Shown here: piece after piece, positions 37,273 to 45,612 of the stretch
Position numbering within the stretch: position 1 is the first letter of the stretch
Layout: each line of letters begins with the position of its first letter
Source of the DNA: Sphingobium scionense
Lineage (GTDB): Bacteria > Pseudomonadota > Alphaproteobacteria > Sphingomonadales > Sphingomonadaceae
Direction: 5' to 3'
NCBI RefSeq assembly: GCF_014197035.1
Contig: NZ_JACIEU010000014.1
Coordinates: 108,451 to 172,450, forward strand
DNA length: 64,000 nucleotides
Position numbers and translations under genes: made by a program
The notes under the pieces: model-generated
Told to the model about the DNA's origin: nothing
Databases searched by the model: none
What the model saw: only the letters and a program-made list of their open reading frames with translations

Positions 37273-37785
37273 ATGCGGCACGCGTTGCTGATCGGATCGC
37301 TGGTGCTGCTCGGCGCAGTCGGCATCGGCCGCGCCGCCCTGCCGCCGATGGGCCTGTTGCCCAGCGCCATCACCGATCCCGATCTTGCCCGGTCCGACTA
37401 TGTCGAAAATTGCGGCGGCTGCCACGGGGTCCAGGGCAGCGCCGCGCCTGCGGCTCTGCCCGAACTGCGCGGCCGCGTCGGCTGGTTCCTCTGCACGCCG
37501 CAGACCCGCGCCTATCTCATCCGCCTGCCCAATGTCGCGCTCAGCCGGATCAGGGATAATCAGCAACTGGCCGACATGATGAACTTCGTCGTCTTCGGCC
37601 TGGGCGGCGGCAGCGTGCCGCAGGGCAGCACCCCCTTCACCGCCGAGGAAGTTGCCCATGAACGACGCTTCGCCTTGTCCGCCGCCTCGCTGACCGCCGA
37701 ACGCGCCCGCCATGTCGAAACCGCGATCCGCAAATGCCATGCGCCAGCCTCGCTCAGGCAGATGTTTCCGTCTTCGGGGCGATAG
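37273..37785 (+). CDS. Secreted c-type cytochrome of the amine dehydrogenase operon
   Basis: A 170-residue monohaem cytochrome with signal peptide MRHALLIGSLVLLGAVGIGR and haem site YVENCGGCHGVQGSAAPAAL. A candidate methionine ligand is in QQLADMMNFVVFG. It begins 12 bases after mauA, so it is the last gene of the operon and probably the electron acceptor, or takes part in maturation. As I recall, the aromatic amine dehydrogenase (aau) cluster of Alcaligenes also has a small monohaem cytochrome right after aauA. That favours an aromatic-amine type enzyme here, but only weakly. Confidence 0.88.
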   Translation: MRHALLIGSLVLLGAVGIGRAALPPMGLLPSAITDPDLARSDYVENCGGCHGVQGSAAPAALPELRGRVGWFLCTPQTRAYLIRLPNVALSRIRDNQQLADMMNFVVFGLGGGSVPQGSTPFTAEEVAHERRFALSAASLTAERARHVETAIRKCHAPASLRQMFPSSGR

Positions 37786-38075
37786 AGTCTGCCATAGAGG
37801 AAACAAGCCATTCCTCCCAGTACGGGGAGGGTCGAAGCGAGCCATGTGCCTCGGTTCGACATTTGCATTGCAAATGGTGGAGGGGCACCCGTCCGATAGC
37901 GCAACGTCAGAAGGCACGTAGCCCTCCGTCAGCACTTCACGCCTGTTCGATGGAGATGCGTGTCTCCAATGAACTCCCCGTGCCGAGGCGGAATGACCTG
38001 CCATATTCCGAACCGTGATGCAGGGCTCGCCCCGGCATGCTGCGCCTCATGCGCTCTGCCCCGTCGGCTTGCGGA
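37786..38075. other. Convergent intergenic region with degenerate repeat-like sequence
   Basis: About 290 bases between the converging cytochrome and sulfotransferase genes. It contains stretches such as cagtacggggagggtcgaag and ccctccgtcagcacttcac that resemble pieces of a dispersed sphingomonad intergenic repeat, apparently decayed. No gene is supported. Confidence 0.3.
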
Positions 38076-40112
38076 TCAACCCGGCGGCAGGTCCGGATAG
38101 CTCTGCACAATCGGCCCCAGCGCGTCGGCCAGCGGGGCCAGCCAGGGTTCGAAGCGCTGCCAATGATCGACGCCGCCGGTATAGATGGGCTGGCGCACCT
38201 GTTCGGAACTGGCGGTGCGCACCGCCCGATCGGTCTGCCAGAAGGACAGGCAGGCCGCCTCGAAATCGAGGCCGAGATAGGCGAGCAGCCGGTCGACCTC
38301 GCCGGGCGTGTCGGCGACCATCTGTTCATAGATGACGCGATGGACCCGGCCCGGCGCGGCCGCGTCATAGGCGGCCATCAGCGCGACATAGTCGCGATAA
38401 TAGCGGCCGATGTCGGTCAGGTCATAGGTGAAGGCCTGGCCGCGCGCGAAATGCTGTTTCCAGCCGGAAAAGCAGCAGCCCATCGGATGGCGGCGCGCGT
38501 CGATGATGCTGGCATGGGGCAGGATCAGCTTGATGAGGCCGACATGCTGCCAGTTGTTGGGCATCTTGTCGATGAAGCGCGGCTTGCCGCTCTGGCGGTG
38601 GACGCGGGTCTGTTCGATATATTCCTCGCCCAAGCGCCGGCGGTCGTCCGGGCCGAGCGACGCCACCATGGTCGCGAAATCGGCAAATTCGCCTTCATCC
38701 ACCCGCGATTGCAGGCGGCTGGCGATCATCATCATCTCGGGCAGTTCCATCGTGCCTTCGATCTGGCTGTGGCTGGCCAATATCTGTTCGACCAGCGTCG
38801 ATCCGGCGCGCGGCAGGCCGACGATGAAGATCGGGTCGGGCGCCGGGCAGCCGCCATCGCCCATGGCGGCGATGAAGGGCGCGCTGAAGGTCGTGGCGGT
38901 GGCCGCAACTTCGGCGGAAAATTCACCGGCATCATGGCGGATCATCGCGCGGCGCAGCCGATTGCCGGCGTCATAATGGCGGAAGGCCGCTTCGTTCGCC
39001 TTGCGATCCTCCTGCGCCTTGCCGAGCGAGAAATGGAGGTGGAAGACATCCTCGCCGTCGGTCTGGCCATCGCGCGCCAGCGTTTCGAGCGCGCGCTCCA
39101 TCGTGCCGATGTCGGCGGCGTCCAGCTTCACGGTCTTGAGGTTGGCAAGGCTCCACCAGGCTTCGCCCATGGTCGGACGATGATGGACCGCCTGGCGATA
39201 GGCATGGACGGCGTCCGCCTGTCGACCCAGCGTCTTGAGCGCATGGCCCAGATTCTGCCAGACCTGCGGCTGGTCGGGACGGTCGGCCAGCAGCCGCTCA
39301 TAGATGGCGCGCGCCGCGTCCTGATCGCCCAGTCGCACCAGCACCGATGCGCGGATGAGGTCATAGCCCGGATTATGGATCGGCGAGCGGGCGAGGGTTT
39401 CGGCATGGGTCAGCGCCTCGCTCAGGCGGTTATTCTGCAGCAGCAGGCGGATGAGGAAATCGCGTGCCAGGTCGAAGCCGGGCGCCAGCGTGACGGCGCG
39501 CTCGACATGAGCGAGGGCGGCATTCATGTCGCCGCGCCGCCATTGCACCTCACCCATCAGGCGGATGCCGGCGGGATCGTCGGGCAGGCGATCGGCCCGC
39601 GCCGCCAGCAGCGCAGCCGCGTCGTCCAGCCGCCCTTCGTTCATCGCCATTGCCGCTTCCAGCAGGTCGCGATCGCGCGAGGCGGCGTGGACGCCCGACA
39701 GGTCGGCGCGCCAGGCATCGCTGTCACGCCCGGTCGCGCGAAGCAGTCCGGCGAGCATGAACCAGCCGCCGGGTACGCCGGGTTGCTGGCGGGTCAGGCT
39801 TTCGAGGGTTGCGATGGCCTGGCGCTGGTCGCCGGCTGCCTGCGCGGCATGGGCCAGTTCCCACAATATCGCCGGGACGGTCGGATGCTGGCGGGCGAGG
39901 GGGCCGAGTCGGGCCAGTGCGGCCTTGGGCTTGCCGAGGCGGCGCAGCGCCTGGCCGATCAGCAGTTCGGCGGGGGGCAGGCGGCCGGCCCGGCGCAGGA
40001 TCGCCTCGGCCTGCGCCAATGCCACATCGGGGCGGGCATCGAGAAGATCGGCGGCCTGTGCCAGCGCCGTCTGGATGCTGTCGGTTGCCGGTACGGCGGA
40101 CGCGTTCCCCAT
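38076..40112 (-). CDS. TPR-repeat sulfotransferase-family protein
   Basis: A 678-residue cytoplasmic protein. The first ~400 residues are tetratricopeptide repeats (ALARLGPLARQHPTVPAILW, QVWQNLGHALKTLGRQADAV and others). The C-terminal third is a sulfotransferase domain opening with the PAPS-binding motif PIFIVGLPRAGSTLVEQILA near residue 425, then ADRRRLGEEYIEQTRVHR-like and KMPNNWQHVGLIKLILPHAS. Such TPR-sulfotransferases are regularly paired with TonB receptors in sphingomonads, as here, where a receptor is divergently transcribed about 370 bases away. The substrate is unknown; some members modify or recognise receptor-linked substrates. Confidence 0.88.
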   Translation of the reverse strand: MGNASAVPATDSIQTALAQAADLLDARPDVALAQAEAILRRAGRLPPAELLIGQALRRLGKPKAALARLGPLARQHPTVPAILWELAHAAQAAGDQRQAIATLESLTRQQPGVPGGWFMLAGLLRATGRDSDAWRADLSGVHAASRDRDLLEAAMAMNEGRLDDAAALLAARADRLPDDPAGIRLMGEVQWRRGDMNAALAHVERAVTLAPGFDLARDFLIRLLLQNNRLSEALTHAETLARSPIHNPGYDLIRASVLVRLGDQDAARAIYERLLADRPDQPQVWQNLGHALKTLGRQADAVHAYRQAVHHRPTMGEAWWSLANLKTVKLDAADIGTMERALETLARDGQTDGEDVFHLHFSLGKAQEDRKANEAAFRHYDAGNRLRRAMIRHDAGEFSAEVAATATTFSAPFIAAMGDGGCPAPDPIFIVGLPRAGSTLVEQILASHSQIEGTMELPEMMMIASRLQSRVDEGEFADFATMVASLGPDDRRRLGEEYIEQTRVHRQSGKPRFIDKMPNNWQHVGLIKLILPHASIIDARRHPMGCCFSGWKQHFARGQAFTYDLTDIGRYYRDYVALMAAYDAAAPGRVHRVIYEQMVADTPGEVDRLLAYLGLDFEAACLSFWQTDRAVRTASSEQVRQPIYTGGVDHWQRFEPWLAPLADALGPIVQSYPDLPPG

Positions 40113-40485
40113 AGCCCCTCATATTTGTGCGACTGCTCAAATTGTTATGTCGGCTGCAGGCGGTCGTCGAGTCAGCTTGTCGTAAAAGTTTCAAAAAGTC
40201 GCCGAACAGCCGCTTGACAGCGCGTGTCCGAGTGGCAGTATTGAATTTAGGACAGTTGTTATGATTGCTGCAAAAGCGAACTGTCCGGGGATTATGGAAC
40301 ACATAAAAAGCGTGGCCAGCGTCTGGCGGCGATCCCGAAAGAGTCTCTCTTTCGGGCGGGTGTCTTTCGCCCTGTCGGCCGTCGGAGCGCGAGGTCATGC
40401 AACGCGTGAACAGGGAAGGAGACCCGGATCACCGGGCGAATTCGCGGGAGAGGACGAGTCGCAACGCGTATCAGGGGGTATCCGT

Positions 40486-43236
40486 ATGGCCATTCGTCTC
40501 CGCTCGCGAAGAGTGCGCACGTTCTGCGCGCTTGGCACGAGCACGTTCCTCACACCGATGATCCTGTCCGCGCCGGCACTGGCGCAGGTCGCCCCGCCAC
40601 AGGCGGCCGCAGCCGATGCGGCCGCAGCCGATGCGGCCGCAGCCGATGCGGCCGCCGCCGACGCCGAGCAGGGGCTGGGCGAGATCGTCGTCACCGCGAC
40701 ACGCAGCGCGCAGAGCATCCAGAAGGTGCCGATTTCGATGCAGGCGCTGGGCGCGGAGAAATTGCAGGAACGACAGGTGAAGGGCCTGAGCGATTTCGCC
40801 GCCCTGCTGCCGTCAGTTTCGTTCGAGGGCATTGGCCCCGGCCGCAACACCGCCTTCTTCCGCGGCATCGTGCCCGCCGGCGGCGCCTATGCCTCGGTCG
40901 GCTATTATCTCGATGACATGCCGATCACCGGCACCGAGGTGCCCGACATCCATGCCTATGACCTGGAGCGCGTCGAGGCGCTGTCCGGGCCGCAGGGCAC
41001 GCTCTATGGCGCGGGCTCGCTGGCCGGCACCATTCGCCTGATCACCAACAAGCCCAAGCTCGACAAGTTCGAGTTCGGCTATGACGTGGAAGCCAATAAA
41101 TATGGCAAGGGCGATTTCGGCGGCCAGCTGGAATCCTACATCAACGTGCCGCTGGCGCCGACGCTGGCGGTGCGCGCCATGGGCTATTATCGCCGCGACG
41201 GCGGCTATATCGACAATACGCCCAACAATGGCACGTTCAACGATGGCAGTTCGTCGACCCTGAGCCTGGGCGACAACAACCCCAACACATCCTACACGCT
41301 CGACAATAGCGACATCGCCAAGGATGATTACAACACCATCCGCGAATTTGGCGGCCGCTTCCAGCTGCTGTGGCAGCCGACCGAGGGCTGGGACATCACG
41401 CCCGAGATCACGGCCCAGAAGCAGGTGGCGCGCGGCTATTTCGGCTATGATCCGCGGGTCGGCGACCTGGAAGTCCATGACTATGACCAGACCAAGAATG
41501 ACGATCGCTGGTATCAGGCCGCGCTGTCGATCCACGGCCATATCGGCGACTGGGACATCGTCTCGGCCACCGGCTATTTCAAGCGCCGCACCCGCACGCT
41601 AAACGACTATACCTATTACACGGTCACCTATGACGGCTTCGGGCCGGGCTATGAAAGCTATCTGCAATTCTTCGATAATTGCACCGGCTCTGGCGCCAGC
41701 CAGCAGTGCCAGATGATCAATCCGACCCAATATTATCATGCCGACACGCACCGCAACAAATTCACCCAGGAATTGCGGATCTCGACGCCCAAGGACTGGC
41801 CGTTCGACGTGACCGTCGGCGGCTTCTACCAGCGGCAGAAGAATGAGCTGAACACCAGCTATGCGATTCGCGGGCTCGACACGATCACCGGCTATACCCA
41901 GACGGGCGGTGGCGACGTGGCCGGAGGCCTGATCGGCGTGCCGGCCATGTATGAAATCGGTTATGATCAGGATGGCATACCCGATACGGCCGATGATAAT
42001 GTGCCTTACTTCACCGACACCGTAATCAATGCGAACGGCAATCCGCTCGGCACCATGCTGCTCGGCACCCAGGCGGTGAAGGGTGACGCCTTCTATTATG
42101 TCGAGCAGGACCAGCTCTATCATGACAAGGCGCTGTTCGCCGAAGGCCATTACAACATCACGCCGACGCTGAAGCTGACCGGCGGCATCCGCTATTTCTG
42201 GACCGATTATAAGGTGAAGGGCTTTGCCGGCGTAGCCGGTTCGGCCGCGGGCGTGGGCTGCACCACGCCGCTGCCCGATGACGAGCGGCTGACCTGCGTC
42301 AACACCAACCCCAATGCGGCGGACGGCACCGGCCGTTACAAGGAGGATGGCGAAACCCACAAGGTCGCGCTCGACTGGCAGTTCCAGCCCGACAAGATGG
42401 TCTATTTCAACTATTCGACCGGTTTCCGCCCCGGCGGGTTCAACCGGCCGCTGCGCATCCGCAGCCTGGGCAAGATCGTCAATGTCGCGCCGTTCAAGTC
42501 GGAAACGCTGACCAATTTCGAGGTCGGCGTGAAGACCACCTGGAACAATATCTTCCGCTTCAACGCCGCCGTCTATTATGAGAAGTGGAACAATATCCAA
42601 TATGGCGTGGTCGTGTCGGGCGCACAGGGCGCGGGCATGACCGGCAATGCCGGCAAGGCCGAGGTCAAGGGCATCGAATATGATGCCGACCTGCGGTTGG
42701 GCAAGGTGACGATCTCCACCTCCGGCGCGTTCAACGATGCCAAGCTGAAGGGCGATTTCTGCAACTTCGCGCTCAATACCCAAACCGAGTCCATCTCACA
42801 GCTGAGCAGTTGTACCTTGGACAAATTTGTTCCTGGATCGTCGCCGCCCACACCTGAAGTTGCCGCCGCCAACGGCACCCGCCTGCCGCGCCAGCCGCGC
42901 TTCAAAGGCACGACCTCTATCCGCTACGATACCGACCTGGGCGACTATGCAGCCTATCTCCAGGGCGCGGCGCTCTATCAGACCGGCGCGACGCAGGATC
43001 TCAACGTCGAGAGCAACGAACTGCTGGGCAATACCAAGGGCTTTGTCAGCTTCGATTTCTCGGGCGGGATCAAGAAGGATAATTGGAGCGTCACCCTGTT
43101 CCTGCAGAACGCCTTCGACAAGCGTGGGCAACTGACCAAGAACACATTCTGCTCGATCGACTTCTGCTCGGGTTCGTCGCGCACCTTCACGATCAAGCCG
43201 CAATTCTTCGGCATCCGGTTCGGCCAAAAATTCTAA
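40486..43236 (+). CDS. TonB-dependent outer-membrane receptor
   Basis: A 916-residue receptor. The start at MAIRLRSRRVRTFCALGT follows tcaggggg; a longer frame from 40261 is unlikely. The signal peptide ends APALAQ. A run of four AAADA-type repeats lies between the signal and the TonB box (LGEIVVTATRSAQSIQKVPI). The plug has VKGLSDFAALLPSVSFEGIG and the barrel ends SRTFTIKPQFFGIRFGQKF. This is the TonB receptor class common for plant-derived or aromatic substrates. It is divergent from a TPR-sulfotransferase and followed by a small haem protein, about 5 kb from the amine dehydrogenase operon. Confidence 0.92.
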   Translation: MAIRLRSRRVRTFCALGTSTFLTPMILSAPALAQVAPPQAAAADAAAADAAAADAAAADAEQGLGEIVVTATRSAQSIQKVPISMQALGAEKLQERQVKGLSDFAALLPSVSFEGIGPGRNTAFFRGIVPAGGAYASVGYYLDDMPITGTEVPDIHAYDLERVEALSGPQGTLYGAGSLAGTIRLITNKPKLDKFEFGYDVEANKYGKGDFGGQLESYINVPLAPTLAVRAMGYYRRDGGYIDNTPNNGTFNDGSSSTLSLGDNNPNTSYTLDNSDIAKDDYNTIREFGGRFQLLWQPTEGWDITPEITAQKQVARGYFGYDPRVGDLEVHDYDQTKNDDRWYQAALSIHGHIGDWDIVSATGYFKRRTRTLNDYTYYTVTYDGFGPGYESYLQFFDNCTGSGASQQCQMINPTQYYHADTHRNKFTQELRISTPKDWPFDVTVGGFYQRQKNELNTSYAIRGLDTITGYTQTGGGDVAGGLIGVPAMYEIGYDQDGIPDTADDNVPYFTDTVINANGNPLGTMLLGTQAVKGDAFYYVEQDQLYHDKALFAEGHYNITPTLKLTGGIRYFWTDYKVKGFAGVAGSAAGVGCTTPLPDDERLTCVNTNPNAADGTGRYKEDGETHKVALDWQFQPDKMVYFNYSTGFRPGGFNRPLRIRSLGKIVNVAPFKSETLTNFEVGVKTTWNNIFRFNAAVYYEKWNNIQYGVVVSGAQGAGMTGNAGKAEVKGIEYDADLRLGKVTISTSGAFNDAKLKGDFCNFALNTQTESISQLSSCTLDKFVPGSSPPTPEVAAANGTRLPRQPRFKGTTSIRYDTDLGDYAAYLQGAALYQTGATQDLNVESNELLGNTKGFVSFDFSGGIKKDNWSVTLFLQNAFDKRGQLTKNTFCSIDFCSGSSRTFTIKPQFFGIRFGQKF
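40603..40662 (+). repeat. Four 15-bp tandem repeats inside the TonB receptor gene
   Basis: Four head-to-tail copies of gcggccgcagccgat (the last with three changes) encode AAADA four times, between the signal peptide and the TonB box. The near-identity of the first three copies suggests recent slippage; length could vary between strains without changing the frame. Confidence 0.9.
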
Positions 43237-43253
43237 ACAGGTCGCCGAACAAG

Positions 43254-43574
43254 ATGGTCATGCCCTGCGCGATATTCGCGCGGGGCATGGCCATTGTCAT
43301 CGGCATGGCGAGCGTACTGCTCGCCATGCCGATCACGCCGCATGCGCAGGAGGATCATTCCGGCCTGACCCGCGCAGCCTATCGCACCCGATGTCTGATG
43401 TGCCACAGCCGCGCCGCGCCCGAAGGGGTGTCGCCCGAGATATTGGCGGGTTTGCATCCCGAACCGGGGCTGAAACCGGCAGTCGCGATGCCGGGCCTAA
43501 GCTGCTGGCGGCGCTGCACCACCTGCTGGCCTGCAGGCCGGCGAGCGGACGGCCACGACGGTGCTTCGAAATGA
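43254..43574 (+). CDS. Small secreted haem-binding (c-type) protein
   Basis: A 106-residue exported protein. The signal peptide covers GMAIVIGMASVLLAMPITPH. One CxxCH haem motif is in RTRCLMCHSRAAPEGVSPEI. The C-terminal part is unusual: GLSCWRRCTTCWPAGRR has three further cysteines and two tryptophans, not expected of a normal cytochrome c, which would need about 40 more residues. Either it is a specialised small haem protein or the 3' end is frameshifted. The start is 17 bases after the TonB receptor stop, so the two are probably one operon. The stop codon lies inside a perfect palindrome. Confidence 0.6.
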   Translation: MVMPCAIFARGMAIVIGMASVLLAMPITPHAQEDHSGLTRAAYRTRCLMCHSRAAPEGVSPEILAGLHPEPGLKPAVAMPGLSCWRRCTTCWPAGRRADGHDGASK

Positions 43575-43607
43575 CCGCCAATGGTCGGACCGACCATTGG
43601 CGGTCAT
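43571..43607 (+). terminator. Perfect 18-bp palindrome overlapping the stop codon
   Basis: Arms atgaccgccaatggtcgg and the exact complement flank a single central base. The left arm includes the TGA of the small haem protein. It would form a very stable RNA hairpin. There is no clear T-run (cgctcttgtag follows), so it may be a terminator, an attenuator or a protein-binding site. Confidence 0.6.
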
Positions 43608-44020
43608 CGCTCTTGTAGTTCGCTTCAATTGCGGACAAAAAATTAAGAATGTTGATGGGCGACAATCGACCAAACCCGCTCACAATGCTCAAGTCCACGA
43701 TATATTTGCCTTGTCATGCGGCATTCAGCTTTTGTTTCGTGACTTTACCGGCTGTGACCAGGTCGTTTCTGGCGCATGGTGAAGTCCGGTAGCAGTGCTG
43801 ACTTTCTAACCGTTCAGCTTGTTTTGTTTGTCCATATTGTCGTTCGGACCGCTGACGGAAAGCGCTGGTTGCCAGCTTAGCTGTTCCGACATCGGCGTGA
43901 ACGCTCTGCTGTTCGTTTATTGCGGCAATGGCGTATGCAGGCCCGTGTTTGTCGTAAGACTAAGGGCGGATGTAGCGCTTAAACGGCTGAAAGCCACCAT
44001 TCTGCAACCACCCCCTTTTT

Positions 44021-44108
44021 GTCATTCCCGCGAACGCGGGAACCCATCTCCTGCCCCTACGTCCAGCACTAAGCTGGGGAAATCAATCCCCGCCGCTGCG
44101 GGGATGAC
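44021..44108. repeat. REP-like element with two stem-loops
   Basis: Two GC hairpins, ttcccgcg-aa-cgcgggaa (44025-44042) and atccccgc-cgct-gcggggat (44086-44105), are separated by about 43 bases, and the outer ends gtcatt / atgac are also complementary. This layout matches dispersed intergenic repeats (gtcattcccgcg... type) seen many times per genome in sphingomonads and other proteobacteria. It lies in a gene-free stretch (43608-44266); I see nothing else in the rest of that stretch. Confidence 0.75.
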
Positions 44109-44266
44109 GCTGTCAAACAGGTGGTCCGTAATCCACCCACGCAAGCCATCGCCGTACGATCATCACTCCGCAATCCTCCGCAACCAAACACTCGCTTCAT
44201 CGCACAAAGCCCGCGCCATGACTGAATGTCATCGACCCGCCGTATTGGCAATCTAAGGCGCCAGAT

Positions 44267-44458
44267 ATGAAGTATCGTCTTGATTTTCCACGCAATCCTA
44301 AGCTTGCCGATACCGATCAACGGTCGTTCTATGAGGTCTGGGACACGATCGAGCGCTATGACGGCCGCACATCCACCCCGACTCCCGATCACCTGCTTGT
44401 GGGCCAGTCTGCCGCGCCAGCGACGCCCCTCATCGTAGCGGCCAAGCCGGCCGGCTGA
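44267..44458 (+). CDS. Small hypothetical protein
   Basis: A 63-residue frame, MKYRLDFPRNPKLADTDQRS..., with compact, protein-like composition (aromatics, charged residues, FYEVWDTIERYDG). I do not recognise the family. There is no signal peptide or membrane segment. A weak purine-rich site precedes the ATG. It stands alone between a REP-like element and an 11-base repeat array, convergent with recR. Confidence 0.5.
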   Translation: MKYRLDFPRNPKLADTDQRSFYEVWDTIERYDGRTSTPTPDHLLVGQSAAPATPLIVAAKPAG

Positions 44459-44631
44459 ACGCCGCGCCCCAGTGCATTGGATATCGGCTGTCCTATTTGC
44501 GTCGATTCTGATCTCTCCTTCCGATGAACCAGCGCCGCCCTCCCCCCTTCTCCGCCCGGCATGCAAGGATATCCCGGTCGCACGATGAATCGCCCGTCCG
44601 GCGCATGACGGGGCGGCAACGGTGGCGTGCC

Positions 44632-44752
44632 TGTCGCTCAATTGTCGCTTCATTGTCGCCTCGCCGTCGCGTCATCGTAGCGCCGGCATGCCTATAGTGT
44701 CGCGTCAGTGTGACCCAACTGGCGCACGCCTGTCGCTTCGCCGGCGCGTTAC
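44632..44752. repeat. Array of eleven degenerate 11-bp tandem units
   Basis: Starting every 11 bases exactly, units read TGTCGCtcaat, TGTCGCttcat, TGTCGCctcgc, CGTCGCgtcat, CGTAGCgccgg, CATGCCtatag, TGTCGCgtcag, TGTGACccaac, TGGCGCacgcc, TGTCGCttcgc, CGGCGCgttac. Five are perfect for the TGTCGC core and the register is never lost. The array lies between convergent genes. The period is close to one DNA helical turn and not a multiple of three, so it is not coding. The rest of 44459-44837 shows no gene. Confidence 0.8.
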
Positions 44753-44837
44753 CGATGAAGATGGCCAAAACAGGCTCGATAACACTGTGAACTTCGCACT
44801 GTCGCGTCGCGAACGCCGCCTGCGCCGCGCCTTTCGC

Positions 44838-45434
44838 CTATCCCAGCGGTCGCCGCGCGCGCAGCGCCTGGGCCAGCGTGCCCTCGTCCAGATAGTCGAG
44901 TTCGCCGCCCACCGGTACGCCATGGGCCAACTGGGTCAGGCGGATCGGGAAGCGCTCCAGCCGCTCGGCCAGATAATGGGCGGTGGTCTGCCCCTCCAGC
45001 GTGGCGTTCATCGCCAGCACCACCTCGTCGATGCCGCCCGCCTCGACCCGCGCGACCAGCGCGTCGATGCTCAGATCCTCCGGCCGCACCCCTTCCAGCG
45101 CAGAAAGCCGCCCGCCCAGCACATGGAAGCGGCCGGGGAAGAGGCGCGACTTGTCCAGCGCCCACAGATCCGCGACATCTTCCACCACGCACAGGCCGCG
45201 CGCATCGCGGCGCGGATCGGCGCAGATGCAGCAGGGATCGACCGTATCGACATTGCCGCAGACCTGGCAGGTGACGAGCCGCTCGTTGACCGCCGCCAGC
45301 GCGCGCAGCAGCGGCTCCAGCGCGCCCTCGCGCTTCTTGAGCAGATGCAGCACCGCACGGCGCGCCGAACGGGGGCCAAGGCCGGGCAGTCGCGACAGCG
45401 CCTGGGTCAGCGTCTCGATTTCTGGGGATGCCAT
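44838..45434 (-). CDS. recR: Recombination mediator RecR
   Basis: A 198-residue RecR, which loads RecA with RecF/RecO at gapped DNA. The N-terminal HhH motif is [20 protein letters not shown]. The four-cysteine zinc finger is [16 protein letters not shown]. The Toprim domain follows ([35 protein letters not shown]), and the Walker-B-like end is THPLAHG-type [20 protein letters not shown]. Its length equals the family norm. Longer upstream frames run into an inverted repeat and are not used. It is divergent from fmt. Confidence 0.97.
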   Translation of the reverse strand: MASPEIETLTQALSRLPGLGPRSARRAVLHLLKKREGALEPLLRALAAVNERLVTCQVCGNVDTVDPCCICADPRRDARGLCVVEDVADLWALDKSRLFPGRFHVLGGRLSALEGVRPEDLSIDALVARVEAGGIDEVVLAMNATLEGQTTAHYLAERLERFPIRLTQLAHGVPVGGELDYLDEGTLAQALRARRPLG

Positions 45435-45523
45435 GGAACCGAGATAAGGGCTTGCAAGTCGTCCCGACAAGAGGTTTGAGAGCGATCTTGGAAATAGGCC
45501 TCTGGCAGATTTCAAATGCGGTG

Positions 45524-45593
45524 CCAGCCCGCTCCCCCACCCGGCCACCCGACGGCAGTATCTTGAGGGTGGCCGGGTGGGGGAGCGGGCTGG
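45524..45593. repeat. Perfect 27-bp inverted repeat between recR and fmt
   Basis: Left arm 45524-45550 and right arm 45567-45593 are exactly complementary over 27 bases (ccagcccgctcccccacccg... and its complement), with a 16-base loop. It occupies the divergent promoter region of recR and fmt, where a stable hairpin or cruciform would be unusual. It looks like a small dispersed palindromic element (MITE/REP-like). No coding sequence is inside. Confidence 0.9.
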
Positions 45594-45612
45594 TGCGGGA
45601 AGCGGAAAAACT

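Noticed and set aside
38037..40217. Long plus-strand frame opposite the TPR-sulfotransferase
   Set aside because: Mirror frame; the minus strand has TPR and sulfotransferase motifs.
44632..44752. 11-bp array as the left end of the Tn7-like element
   Set aside because: TGTCGC-type repeats do occur at some Tn7-like ends, but recR, fmt, truA and tRNA-Arg would lie inside the element and no matching array exists right of tniQ.
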